From Strongylocentrotus droebachiensis (taxonomy: Eukaryota > Echinodermata > Echinoidea > Camarodonta > Strongylocentrotidae): a DNA stretch of 64,000 bases. Within the stretch, counting starts at the first letter, position 1. Each line of letters opens with the position of its first letter. The translations under genes and the position numbers were made by a program. Under the pieces are notes generated by a model. The model had not been told where the DNA came from. It saw only the letters and a program-made list of their open reading frames with translations, and did no database searches. The stretch spans positions 310,001 to 374,000 of the forward strand of contig JAVYIG010000880.1 in assembly GCA_035222895.1 (NCBI GenBank), written 5' to 3'. Below, piece after piece: positions 10,317 through 21,272 of this stretch.

Positions 10317-13300
10317 ATGGATACTGTAACTGTAAGCAAGAAGATTTCTCTGATGTTATGGAGCCTCAACCTGATGTTGCTGTTCTCACAAGTCTTCGGA
10401 TCAGAATCCAGGGACATTGACCCCAATGGATATGTAGTCTACTGCCCCTGCATGGGTATGTTTGATAGTACACAAATAATTCAGCTTTGTGAGTGCATTA
10501 ATGAACATGCACCGCCTAGCTAGGTCAAGTCACAATTTAGGATAATGCAAAAAGACTAGTTAAGTTCATTATCAACCTTATTGTGACTTAATCAAGTGCG
10601 GTGCATATCACTATGCACAAGATCAAATCATAAATTGTTTGATTTGTAAAAATAAGTCGGCAATATGAATATAAAGTCGAGAAATAAGCAACAAACCTGC
10701 ATGTGCCCCATCTTATAAAGAGTTGCAATATATTTGGATCAATCGCAAGTCCTCCAATCAATCACAAGTTTACAGTCTCCTATCTCTTATGTACAGTGTA
10801 CCTCAGCCTCGGGGAGATTACTCAACAACCATAGTTTGTTCATATTGTTAATAAGCATTGATGGAAGCAACAATTTGCATTTTAGCCCAAAATTTCAAAT
10901 ACCATATGCCATACATATAACCAACTTCATGTATACACGTTTCTAATATCAAAAAAACTGTACAGATATTCACAATTTGAAAAGGATCCTCAAAAAACAA
11001 AAACAAGAAAATCCCCTACTACTTTTTTTTCTTGATCAGTGACTGAAAGTCTTTTTCTTCTTCTTCATTTTACCAGGTCGTTTTGGTAACCAAGGAGATC
11101 ATTTTCTGGGAGCTCTTTCCTTCGCTCATGGTCTGAACCGAACTCTTATTCTTCCACCATGGAATGAATACCATGTCCAAAGACATGGACGGGCTGTAAG
11201 TTATCCTTTTCAGGGCAGGATTTTTTTTAAGGGTTAAAACTGATCACATTTCTTCTTCAGGTTGGCAACAACTATATAATTTTATTGTTCTAATAAAATA
11301 TCCTGTGTCTCTCAAAACAGAAAACAACATGCATGATTATTAGCTATGTTGGAAAGTTATAAAATGGAATATTTTGCTATAAAAATGGTGATTTTGAGCC
11401 TCTCAAGGTGCTGCCAATTTAAGGATGATAAAACTTTTTTTCCTTTTTAAAATTCCTGGCTTCAAATGCAATTTGACAAAGAAAGAAAAGTGGATACTGT
11501 GTGTACATAAATGTTCACCCTTTCCTCTCGTTCATGTTTTAGGGCTCTAAATCAAAGGTTAAAAATGCAGCTTGTCTTGAACGGGTAGTATTAATATTAT
11601 ACATGTATAGCACATTATCCACAAAATTGCTTGACACGATCTGTTACACGATCTTATATTTTATGTTATTTTTCATCGAGAGAAATAATTTTTCAAAAAT
11701 TGAACGTCTTATTGAAAACTCTGTCATTTCCAGGTTCAAATTCCCTTTGACAAGTACTTCAAGGTTAACCCCCTCCTCGAATATCATCGGGTCATCACCA
11801 TGGGAACCTTCATGGAGGAGTTAGCCCCATCTTTGTGGCCAGAAGGGAAACGTACAGGTATGAAGGCGGTCTCTGGATAGACCAACTACTTATTTAATTA
11901 TATTTTATTTTCAGACTGACATTCAAACGTATGCTTCAGGGCTGGTATTCAGTTCAATACATAAATATGTACAGTGTAGCAATCACTTATTTCTTGCATT
12001 TCTATTATTGATTTACAATGATTGCACTGGTCAGAAATCTGTCAGGAAGAGAAAATTGAGCTCCCCCCCCCCCCTGCCCCTCCTTTAAAATATGTTGGAA
12101 TCTACTATCTAAGTACAGCCCAGTCGCATTTAAAATCATTAGAACAGAGGTGGATGGGTGGGGTGGAGGTTTCCTTATCTAGTGGATATTAATATTATTT
12201 TTGTTATCATTATATTTACTATCATTATTGTTGATGTTGTTATAAAGAGATGATGATGCAATTTTTTTCTTCTTCTAGGATTGTGCTACTATTTCAGAGA
12301 TGGAAAAGACTGCAAGATGAAAGAAGGCAATCCTTTCGGGCCATTCTGGGATAACCATGACATCGACTTCAACAAATTTGCAGAATATAGTCCGCTTTCC
12401 TATAACACACATACACTTGGTGTACGAGGAATGTGGGAAGAAAGGTATGATATCATCGTCTCAAGAAAAAGGCACTTGTCATTGAAAACTTGCTTAGAAT
12501 TTGAATATTATTTGTCTAATGTTTGTGTTTTATTTGGCTTTGAGGCACTATGAACATAGTGGAGGTGAAGAGATTCATGGTAAGTAGATTCCCGATAGAC
12601 CTCATGTTCCAAACTATACGTTCCTCTTTTTTTCTGAAAACTTGTACAGAAAAAGCAGACATATTTATTGAAGACTACATTTCCAAATATTAGCTTTGCG
12701 GGACAACAAACATGATAGTGGCAAGAAGATCCCTGATGGACACGGAAAGTGCTTTGGAGTCCAGTGTCAAAATAATGTAGGTCCTGGACAAATATTTAGG
12801 TGTATTACCATTTGGTACTTGGTTTAATCGGTAATACCATCTCTGCATGTAGAGCCTAAAGGACATTAAAATAGCTCTCTAAAATAGCTGTTGAATTAAC
12901 TTCCTCTCAGTGTTGCTAAATCATAGCTACCAACTATTCCTACAAATGATTCCTGATTTTTGGCCTTCAAACAATTTAATATATTTTGTATGCCTTTAAA
13001 CTAGTGATGTAAACTATATGTTCCTATGTACAAAAAAAGCAGTCATATACTGTAGATTACATTTCCAAATAGTATTAAAGCTGTAGCACAGTTGCCAACC
13101 ATTCTCATTTCGGAGGAATGATTCATATCTTTCAGCTGTCAAATTAATGTTATAAACTCTAAGATTTCTCTGTTTTCCGAAAAACTACTGTGTAAAAGCA
13201 TACTGAATAGATTGTTTTTCTAATTTTGCTTTGAGAGATGCCTAATTTGAGCTATGGAAGGTTGACTGGTAAGCTGTAGCAAATTAAAGCTGCCAACCAA

Positions 13301-16300
13301 TCCCATTTTGGAGGAATGGTTTTGAATCTTGTGGCTATCAAAGTAACTGCTTGTAAGTGTCGGCTTGCATGGTGATGTAGATATACAGTAGGTTTGCGGA
13401 TGCACCATGTGAGAGAGAGAGAGAGAGGGTTGAGGAGTCTGAAAAGGACTCTGACTTGGTAATCTTTCTTGGGGGTGTGTAGTCCTGAAAAGGACTGTTG
13501 TTATCTTTCTTAGCATATAGTTCTGAGGAGAACTATAGCGCTTGGAGAGGATGAGTGGCTCGACGTTTCGAACAGGTTGACTATCCGTCGCCAGGAGTCG
13601 GGACTCCTTTTCAGGACTCCTCAACCCTCTCTCTCTCTCTCTCACATGGTGCACCCACAAACCTACTGTATATCAAAGTAATGTTATGAACTGTAGATAT
13701 CTCACTTCTTCTGAAACTGTAGCAGCATACAAAATACATTGTTTTTCTAATGTTTCTTTGAGAGATTTCTAATCTTTGATAATGATCTCTTTTGAATAAT
13801 CCAGATTTCCAGTCTCAGAGTATCCAGTGATAGCGCTTTCTGGGGCTCCAGCCGCCTTCCCGGTGACGAGGGAGAACAGAGAGCTCCATCGATATCTGCA
13901 CTGGTCTGAAGAAATCGAGCAGCAAGCAGATAAATTCATTGAAGATAATCTCTCAGAGGGACCATTTGTCGGGGTGCACATGCGACAAGGCTCAGACTGG
14001 GTAAGTGAAGTGTTAATCCACGGTCAGCTATTAGGCAGTAACCGCAGCATTTCAACCAAAAAAAATAATGATTTAACCCTTTTCTGACTGGGCTTTTTTA
14101 AAACAAATTTTGACTGAATTGTAATTGAAATGATTCATTAATAAAATCTTGTTGCGGCAAAAGGATGAATCGCATAATCTTTTACAGATTACAAATACAA
14201 AGTACATGTATATATAATCATGATAATCATAACATATACATGTATGTACACAAACAATGATATAAGACTAATTGAATAATTGGTATTAAAGGTAATACAA
14301 AGTTTTGGGAAATTTTGAAAATTGGGTAGATACTGATCCTTTATTTGGATGCCCCTGTAGATGTATTATAAACTCTAGGAAATTTAGCCCCTAAAACACT
14401 TCTGCTTTCGAGAAAAATTGAATATAAAAATTTACCGGTGCTCCCGGTAAATTTTGATAAATTTCAAATAGCTCCTACGGCCCTACAATGATAGCTGCAA
14501 CCATGAAAATCTCAGAATATGTAGTTGTGATATATAGTTTACAAACGGGATTAGCTAATCGGCCGATTTTAGTCAAGAAACATTGTTTTATAGTTTAATT
14601 AATATACTGACCTTGAGAGGGAGCTATACAACATAAAGAGTTTATTATTTACAATTTCATAACTTTAGACTCGATTTCAACCGCGACAACGATCACTGAA
14701 TATTGTAGGATCGCATATGCTTCCAATATGTTCATTTGAACCAAATTCATGACCCCATACCAAATCTCTGTAATACCTTTAAAGCTAGACATTTTGGGAT
14801 TCGAGTAAAATATGATGCTATATAATTGAAGGTGTAGGCATAACAGGAACAGGGTGCTCTTTCTAATCACAAATCATTATTGTCCATTGGGTTTGAAGGA
14901 AGATTCAAATATACAGCTATATGACTAAAAAAGAGAAGTGATGCAGAATAAGAAACATACCACAACTGCCTGATGCAATACTTTGTAATTATTAAAAGTA
15001 TTCTATAAATTCAGACATATTTCATATTGATGTCAGAAAATTAGTTAAGTTTTGCTTCGTGGATTTTTACATGTATTCTCACTATTCTCTTAATCCACAT
15101 AGATTAATGCATGCAGGCATGTAAATAGCACAAAGCAGCTCTTTGCCTCGCCCCAATGCCTTGGTTACCAAAATGAATTTGGCGACTTGACGGACGACCT
15201 CTGTACCCCGTCGTTTGACCTCGTCAAGGAACAGATTAGAGCTGTCCTCAAAAAGATCAAAGCTAAGGGGGTGTTTATCGCATCTGATGTGGAACCGGAC
15301 ATCAAGGCCCTGAAAAAGTTTCTGCCTTCAAAGGTAAAAATAATGAAGAGAATGTATTCATCTATTTATTTATTTACTTAACTGTTCATTCCATTCATTC
15401 GTTCAGTCAGTCATCTTGTCATTTGAAACAAATATGTATTCATTTATTTATGTATTTATTTAATTATTTATTAATTTATTCATTAAAAGCATAGATTGAC
15501 AGGATGAAAAGATATGCTCAAGGTTTTTGCATTTTTGAATTCCTGTAGCATAAGAAAATACAAAATCATAGAGTTAACAAGATAAGAGATAAGGGATAAT
15601 GAAATCAATAATAAACATAAGATAGGATACAATAAGCCAGTTCGTAAATAGGTTCGGAACGCATGACCCCAAAATATCCACAGATCTTTTACACAATGGA
15701 TACGTCCCACTTGTGCATTTTAGAATAATCACTACCGAAGTGATGGAGGTGCTTCATGAATACTTTTTGTTTGCCTCTTGAGAAGAATACTTCCACCTGT
15801 GTATCAGATAAATGTACTGTCGGTGAATAAATGAATACTGATTACATAACTTTCATGAGCACGATCCGAGTATTCTTCTCAATGGTTTTACAATTTGGGT
15901 ACGAATGACCTTTATCTGCCCATGCGCAAATCCTAATTACGAACTCACTTATTCGAAGAGCTGGTTTGTGATCATTTGGATGCTGTCAGAAAACTGAGGA
16001 CAAAATGAGAAAATTTCTTGTACCAGTGAACAAAATTTATCATTTTGGACTTTTGGTAGAATCCTCCTTTTTTAAAGCAGCTGAATGCAGTTTTTTTTTT
16101 TTGCCTCGTTTACCCCTTTCCATATGTGTAAAATAATATACGTCCTCCTAATTTTTTTAAACTGTGGTCATTCATAATTCAGAAAAAAAAAGAAAAGAAT
16201 TATTTTGCTTGCATGTTGTCCAACAAGAATTTGAAGGAACTAGAAGTTGATAATTGCTATAATGCATGCTTGAAATGGGAAGTAAATTCATACACATGTG

Positions 16301-17176
16301 TGCATTTTGTTTAAAGACTAATGTAACAAGAATTTTACTATCAATTATCCTACAATTTATGTTGAGAATTTAAGCTTAGCAGTTTAAAGAAATACCCCGT
16401 GTCCACACACAAATTTTTCTGTGATTAGGCGTGATTAGTTATACGACGTATAAAGAATCACGCCTAATCACGGAATGTGTTATGTGTGGACGTAACTAGT
16501 ATAACTAGTCGAACTAGAACGGTATACCTGGGCGGGGCTTAACGAGACCTCGAGCAAAAGGAGACCTGACCTCTCATTTCCGCTTACAAACTGCAAACTG
16601 CGCTCCTATACAACATTTCGCTGTAGAGTTTCAGGATTCCTTTCTTCTGTGTGTGGACATCCTGGAATTTATACGATGATTCTTTATACGACGTTTCTTG
16701 TGTGTGGACACCCTGAAATTTATATGATGATTCTTTATACGACATTTCGTTTTAGAAATATAGAAATTGTTTTGTGTGTGGACATGCTGAATGTATACAT
16801 TATAAAGAATGTGACATTTGATTACTGGTAATTAAGAAATAAGAAATGGTAAAAACAATGGTGCCTATCACCTGCTTTATGTTTGGATATCCATATGCAA
16901 ATATATGATTTAGTGTGTATCTACAATATCATTATTTTATTTTTATGTTCAACCATTTAGGTCAAGGTGGTCCAACACAAACCATCTAATCCACACGTTG
17001 ACCTCGCCATTCTAGCCAAGTCTGATCATTACATCTGCAACTGTATCTCATCATTTTCGGCATTTGCGAAAAGAGAGAGGGACGCAGCAGGCAAGCCCTC
17101 ATCCTTCTGGGGATTCGGGGAAGACTACGAAAAGATTAAGACAAAAAAATCAAAGAAATCCCCCGATGAGTTATGA
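10317..17176 (+). CDS. POFUT1: GDP-fucose protein O-fucosyltransferase 1, copy A (7 exons)
   Basis: Exons: 10317-10455, 11077-11195, 11734-11857, 12279-12444, 13805-14000, 15103-15333, 16961-17176; all introns are GT-AG and the frame is open for 396 aa (human about 388). POFUT1 transfers fucose from GDP-fucose to Ser/Thr of EGF-like repeats such as those of Notch, in the ER lumen. Visible: signal peptide about 1-28 ([17 protein letters not shown]); CPCMGRFGNQ at 43-52, the nucleotide-sugar N-terminal motif; the NRT sequon in exon 2; [12 protein letters not shown] in exon 4; [12 protein letters not shown] ending at residue 248, with R243 matching the essential arginine of human [17 protein letters not shown] in exon 6; [13 protein letters not shown] in exon 7. 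The C-terminus SPDEL is a KDEL-like ER-retention signal. An in-frame ATG at 10311 is possible, but 10317 is the one conserved in copy B. The exon 6 acceptor (AG at 15101-15102) is preferred because the downstream AG leads to a stop. It is followed by the 37-bp minisatellite; copy B faces it. Confidence 0.93.
13384..13680. mobile_element. Foldback element with 53-bp inverted repeats
   Basis: The termini TACAGTAGGTTTG (left) and CAAACCTACTGTA (right) continue into matching arms of about 53 bases that include GCACCATGTG, a GA run and GGTTGAGGAGTC. The interior carries a row of small perfect hairpins: GAGTC/GACTC at about 13436, AGTCC/GGACT at about 13480, AGTTCT/AGAACT at about 13520, and GGAGTC/GACTCC at about 13600. 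It is non-coding and lies in intron 4 of POFUT1 copy A; copy B has no element here. Confidence 0.75.
14286..14782. mobile_element. TTAA MITE, copy 1 of a second family
   Basis: TTAA at both ends; termini AGGTAATAC (left) and GTAATACCT (right). The whole element recurs at 27790-28261 in the same orientation, with internal deletions and substitutions (shared blocks include GGGAAATTTTGAAAATTGGG and TTTGGATGCCCCTGT). Non-coding, in intron 5 of POFUT1 copy A. Confidence 0.8.
16396..16790. mobile_element. MITE-like element with GTGTCCACACAC ends
   Basis: The left end CCGTGTCCACACACAAA is inverse to TTTGTGTGTGGACA at about 16770-16784. Further inverted pieces inside are GATTAGGCGTGATT against AATCACGCCTAATC (16425-16470). 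The right half contains three copies of TGTGTGGACAYSCTG (16650, 16702, 16775) about 50-70 bases apart, so part of it has been duplicated. In intron 6 of POFUT1 copy A. Confidence 0.6.
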
Positions 17177-17429
17177 GGACAGCTACACTACTTAAATGAA
17201 ACAAAAAGCATACTTTAACACAGTGTGTTCAAATTTGCAACAGGATGATTTAAAAAAAAAAACTAATTCTCCTTGGTTTTTGCTTAATACCTAACTTCAC
17301 AGTTGGACTGGGAAACCGGACACATTATGTCACACTTTTGTCACACAGTTTTAAAATTAAAAAGATGTGAAGCCAGTTCAACACTTTTCATATTGCTTTG
17401 TGTGTACACTCTGAGTTACATAATGTTAC

Positions 17430-19080
17430 TCTTTTACTGTGGCCAGAGTAGTTCACATTATGTCAATGTTTCACTGTGGCCAGAGTTGTTCACACTTTCC
17501 CAATGTTTCACTGTGGCCAGAGTAGTTCACATTATGTCAATGTTTCACTGTGGCCAGAGTAGTTCACATTTTCCCAATGTTTCACTGTGGCAAGAGTAGT
17601 TCACACTTTGCCAATGTTTCACTGTGGCCAGAGTAGTTCACACTTTGCCATTGTTTCACTGTGGCCAGAGTAGTTCACACTTTGCCAATGTTTCACCGTA
17701 GCCAGAGTAGTTTACACTTTGCCATTGTTTCACCATCGCCAGAGTAGTTTACACTTTGCCAATGTTTCACTGTGGCCAGAGTAGTTCACACTACGGCAAC
17801 GTTTCACTGTGGCCAGAGTAGTTCACACTTTGCCATTGTTTCACCGTGGCCAGAGTAGTTCACAATGTGCCAATGTTTCACTGTGGCCAGAGTAGTTCAC
17901 ACTTTGCCAATGTTTCACCGTAGCCAGAGTAGTTTACACTTTGCCATTGTTTCACCATCGCCAGAGTAGTTTACACTTTGCCAATGTTTCACTGTGGCCA
18001 GAGTAGTTCACACTACGGCAACGTTTCACTGTGGCCAGAGTAGTTCACACTTTGCCATTGTTTCACCGTGGCCAGAGTAGTTCACAATGTGCCAATGTTT
18101 CACTGTGGCCAGAGTAGTTCACACTTTGCCATTGTTTCACCGTGGCCAGAGTAATTCACACTTTGCCATTGTTTTACCGTGGCCAGAGTAGTTCACACTG
18201 TGCCAATGTTTCACTGTGGCCAGAGTAGTTCACACTTTGCCATTGTTTCACCGTAGCCAGAGTAGTTCATACTTTGCCATTATTTCACTGTGGCCAGAGT
18301 AGTTCACACTTTGCCAATGTTTCACTTTAGCCAGAGTAGTTCACACTTTGCCATTGTTTCACTGTAGCCAAAGGAGTTCATACTTTGCCATTATTTCACT
18401 GTGGCCAGAGTAGTTCACACTTTGCCATTGTTTCACTGTGGCCAGAGTAGTTCACACTTTGCCAATGTTTCACTGTAGCCAGAGTAGTTCACACTTTGCC
18501 ATTGTTTCACTGTGGCCAGAGTAGTTCACACTTTGCCATTGTTTCACTGTGGCCAGATTAGTTCACACTTTGCCAATGTTTCACTGTAGCCAGAGTAGTT
18601 CACACTTTGCCAATGTTTCACTGTAGCCAAAGTAGTTCACACTTTGCCATTGTTTCACTGTGGCCAGAGTAGTTCACACTTTGCCATTGTTTCACTGTGG
18701 CCAGAGTAGTTCACACTTTGCCAATGTTTCACTGTAGCCAGAGTAGTTCACACTTTGCCAATGTTTCACTGTGGCCAGAGTAGTTCACACTATGCCATTT
18801 TTTCACTGTGGCCGGAGTAGTTCACACTTTGCCAATGTTTCACTGTTGCCAGGGCAGTTCACACTTTGGCAATGTTTCACTGTGGCCAGAGTAGTTCACA
18901 CTTTGCCAATGTTTCACTGTGGCCAGAGTAGTTCACACTTTGCCAATGTTTCACTGTAGCCAGAGTAGTTCACACTTTGCCATTGTTTCACTGTTGCCAG
19001 GGTAGTTCACACTTTGCCAATGTTTCACTGTGGCCAGAGTAGTTAACACTTTGCCAATGTTTCACTGTGGCCACCGTATT
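17430..19080 (+). repeat. 37-bp minisatellite array, 3' of POFUT1 copy A
   Basis: About 44 tandem units of 37 bp with core GCCAGAGTAGTTCACAC followed by TTTGCCAATGTTTCACTGTG, 254 bp after the POFUT1-A stop codon. Units vary mainly at GTGG/GTAG/CTTTAG and AATG/ATTG. A six-unit block (222 bp) with the rare variant TTTCACCATCGCC occurs twice (starting near 17699 and 17921), which shows block duplication. The sequence just before the array (ACTTTTGTCACACAG at about 17334) shares its motifs and may be the seed. It is non-coding; because 37 is not a multiple of 3, frames stay open only across some units. Confidence 0.95.
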
Positions 19081-19983
19081 GACTGTGGTCAGAGTGGTTT
19101 ACCCACTGTGTCTATCTTTCGCTGTGGCCAGAGCAGTGTACACTGTTTAACTGTGGGAAGAGTAATTCCCTTTGTTCATATCACACTGTAGCCAGTGTGA
19201 AAAAGAGTGTGAACACTGTGAATACTGTGTCTTGTATTGTGGATGATATTTAAATATTTTAACTTTTCAGCTGATGACAATATATTTTTTCCAAGAGGTT
19301 TTTTGAACATGTAGTTGTATTTCATGAAAGGTATGTGGGTTTACCTTTTTTGTCTTATTTATCTTCATACCACAAGCTAGAAGTGCCTTTGAGTTATAAA
19401 TACTATTTTTTGCCATATTTGGTTTTGTTCTATTTTCCATGATATTATTGCAGTATGAAAGAAATATTTGTGTAGTTTGTTTTGTAGCATAGAGTAAAGT
19501 AATAATATTATTCATCAGTTCATATTTTTATAGTTCAAGTGCACCATTTATCATTTTTCATTTTATAGTTCAAGTGCACCATTTATCTATGTCTTCAATT
19601 TCATGACAGAAATATATTTTGATACTGATGCTATTTCTGGTAGTTAATGTAGAATGAATACCAGTAGACCATTTACTTGATGAAAAGTAATGCATATTCA
19701 AGTGCTGTTTAAGGACTTAGAAGAGTGGTGATGGGTGCAATATAGTAGAATACAGTTGTATTTTTTGTTTAAAATTCTGTTTCTAAAGTTATTTATGTTA
19801 AAATGCCCAGTTTATAAATTGTATCTCTAGGAGGAGAAGTTTCTCAGATGCACTGTATTATAGATTATATCTCTGATCCACTGCATCATAGATTAAATAG
19901 GAAAAATTGCACAAATTTTCAACTTTTCTTACTTTATCTGTGCATTTCCTGTTTCCAAGCACTTCCTTTTTCACCTAGGTACA

Positions 19984-20190
19984 TACAGTTAACAACTAAA
20001 TTATTCATACCTTTACCAAGTTTTGTAAATTGTTTAAGTATGTGTAAAATTGATTTATACCGATTTATTTTCCTTGAGAATGTGACATTTATTGTAAATA
20101 AAAACTTACATCTAAAAATATCCAACAAGGGCCCTAATTCAACCAGCCCACTTTTCATTCTAGAGTTCCAAAATACAAAAAGAGCATCGA
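19984..20190 (+). repeat. Dispersed repeat, copy 2
   Basis: Second copy of the repeat at 5800-6000, same orientation, starting ACAGTTAACAACTAAATTAT and ending near CCACTTTTCATTCT. Confidence 0.75.
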
Positions 20191-21029
20191 ATTTACATGG
20201 GGTATGAATAATAGAGTTGTCAACCGTATGTTAAATGTAAAACATTATTACTTTATCTTCCACATTTTTTGGGGTTAAAGGTGTTTATTCCAAAGGTATT
20301 CTATATATATTTGCAGTTTCATTGACTGATATTCATGTTGTTTATGCGCAATCATGTTTGTACACATCCTGTTGCATTTAATGTGTGTTATCATATTTTT
20401 TGGCGATAGTTTTTTTCCTGTTAATGCAATCCAAAAAGAGGATTGCATTTTTCTGCAATACATTCACAAAGGCTGATAAGCTCTTCATTTTATATTAAAT
20501 CATATATTATATTGTGTTTGTTGTGCAACAATTTCATGAATGCCATTCCAATTTTGTAGCGTACGTAAAGATGGCGTATTTACAAGCTTGACCATGTGTC
20601 AGCCTAGGGTTACAATATTATACAATGTATTTCCAAAGTGCGTTATTGAAATGTCCAATTCCACTTTTTAAAGACAAATTCAATGTTGGCTTCAATAGTA
20701 CCTGTAGTCCCAGTAATTCTTATAAATGTGGTATATTATATCTGAAGGTCGTTTTAATTATGTCAAAGGCTTAGGATCAAGATAAAGTTGGTACACCTTC
20801 GTGTAAAAACAGACCATGTTGTTTTGGTGATCTCAACATTGCTCCTACAAGGTTGTGTTAAGAGTTGGGAGTTATATTCATGAATTACTTTTTCACTCTC
20901 GTTCGCTTAAAAAACCCAACGTGCTGAGTTTCTCGCTACAACCATTATTGAAATGTGAAGTTCCATTTATTTGGAAATCCAGAACAATTGAACTCCTGTG
21001 GTACTATAAATGATTTTCGTGACTGTCAT

Positions 21030-21272
21030 AATTATATTAAAGACTTTCTTTATATCTTCCATGAGTAAATAAAAAAAGTATAATTTACAAAACAGTAAGA
21101 AAATATCCCTGAAAATCATGTCATTTCAGCAAAATGTGTAAATCATTGGTATCGAATTAGAAATAAACCACGTTTGAATTTTATTTGGGGGCACGCCCCA
21201 AAGCCCCCCCCCCCCTCCAACCCATCAGTACGCCAGTGCGGCCCTCCCCTGTCATGTTTTATAGACACATGC
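21030..21272 (-). repeat. Arm of a spaced inverted repeat (partner 24768-25012)
   Basis: Read on the minus strand it runs ACATGACAGGGGAGGG, then CGCACTGGCGTA, a G run, GGCGTGCCCCCAAATAAAAT and AATGACATGATTTTC. The same series in the same order is on the plus strand from 24774. The two arms are about 3.5 kb apart. They are probably two insertions of one element end, or the two ends of one larger element. Confidence 0.6.

Noticed and set aside
17303-18959. Open frames through the minisatellite giving FHCGQSSSH-type repeats
   Set aside because: A 37-bp unit shifts frame each repeat; the frames are chance products and lack a start context or conserved ends.
17430-19080. Regular 37-bp direct repeats that superficially resemble a CRISPR array
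   Set aside because: Units follow head to tail with no unique spacers, and the context is an animal gene. It is a minisatellite.
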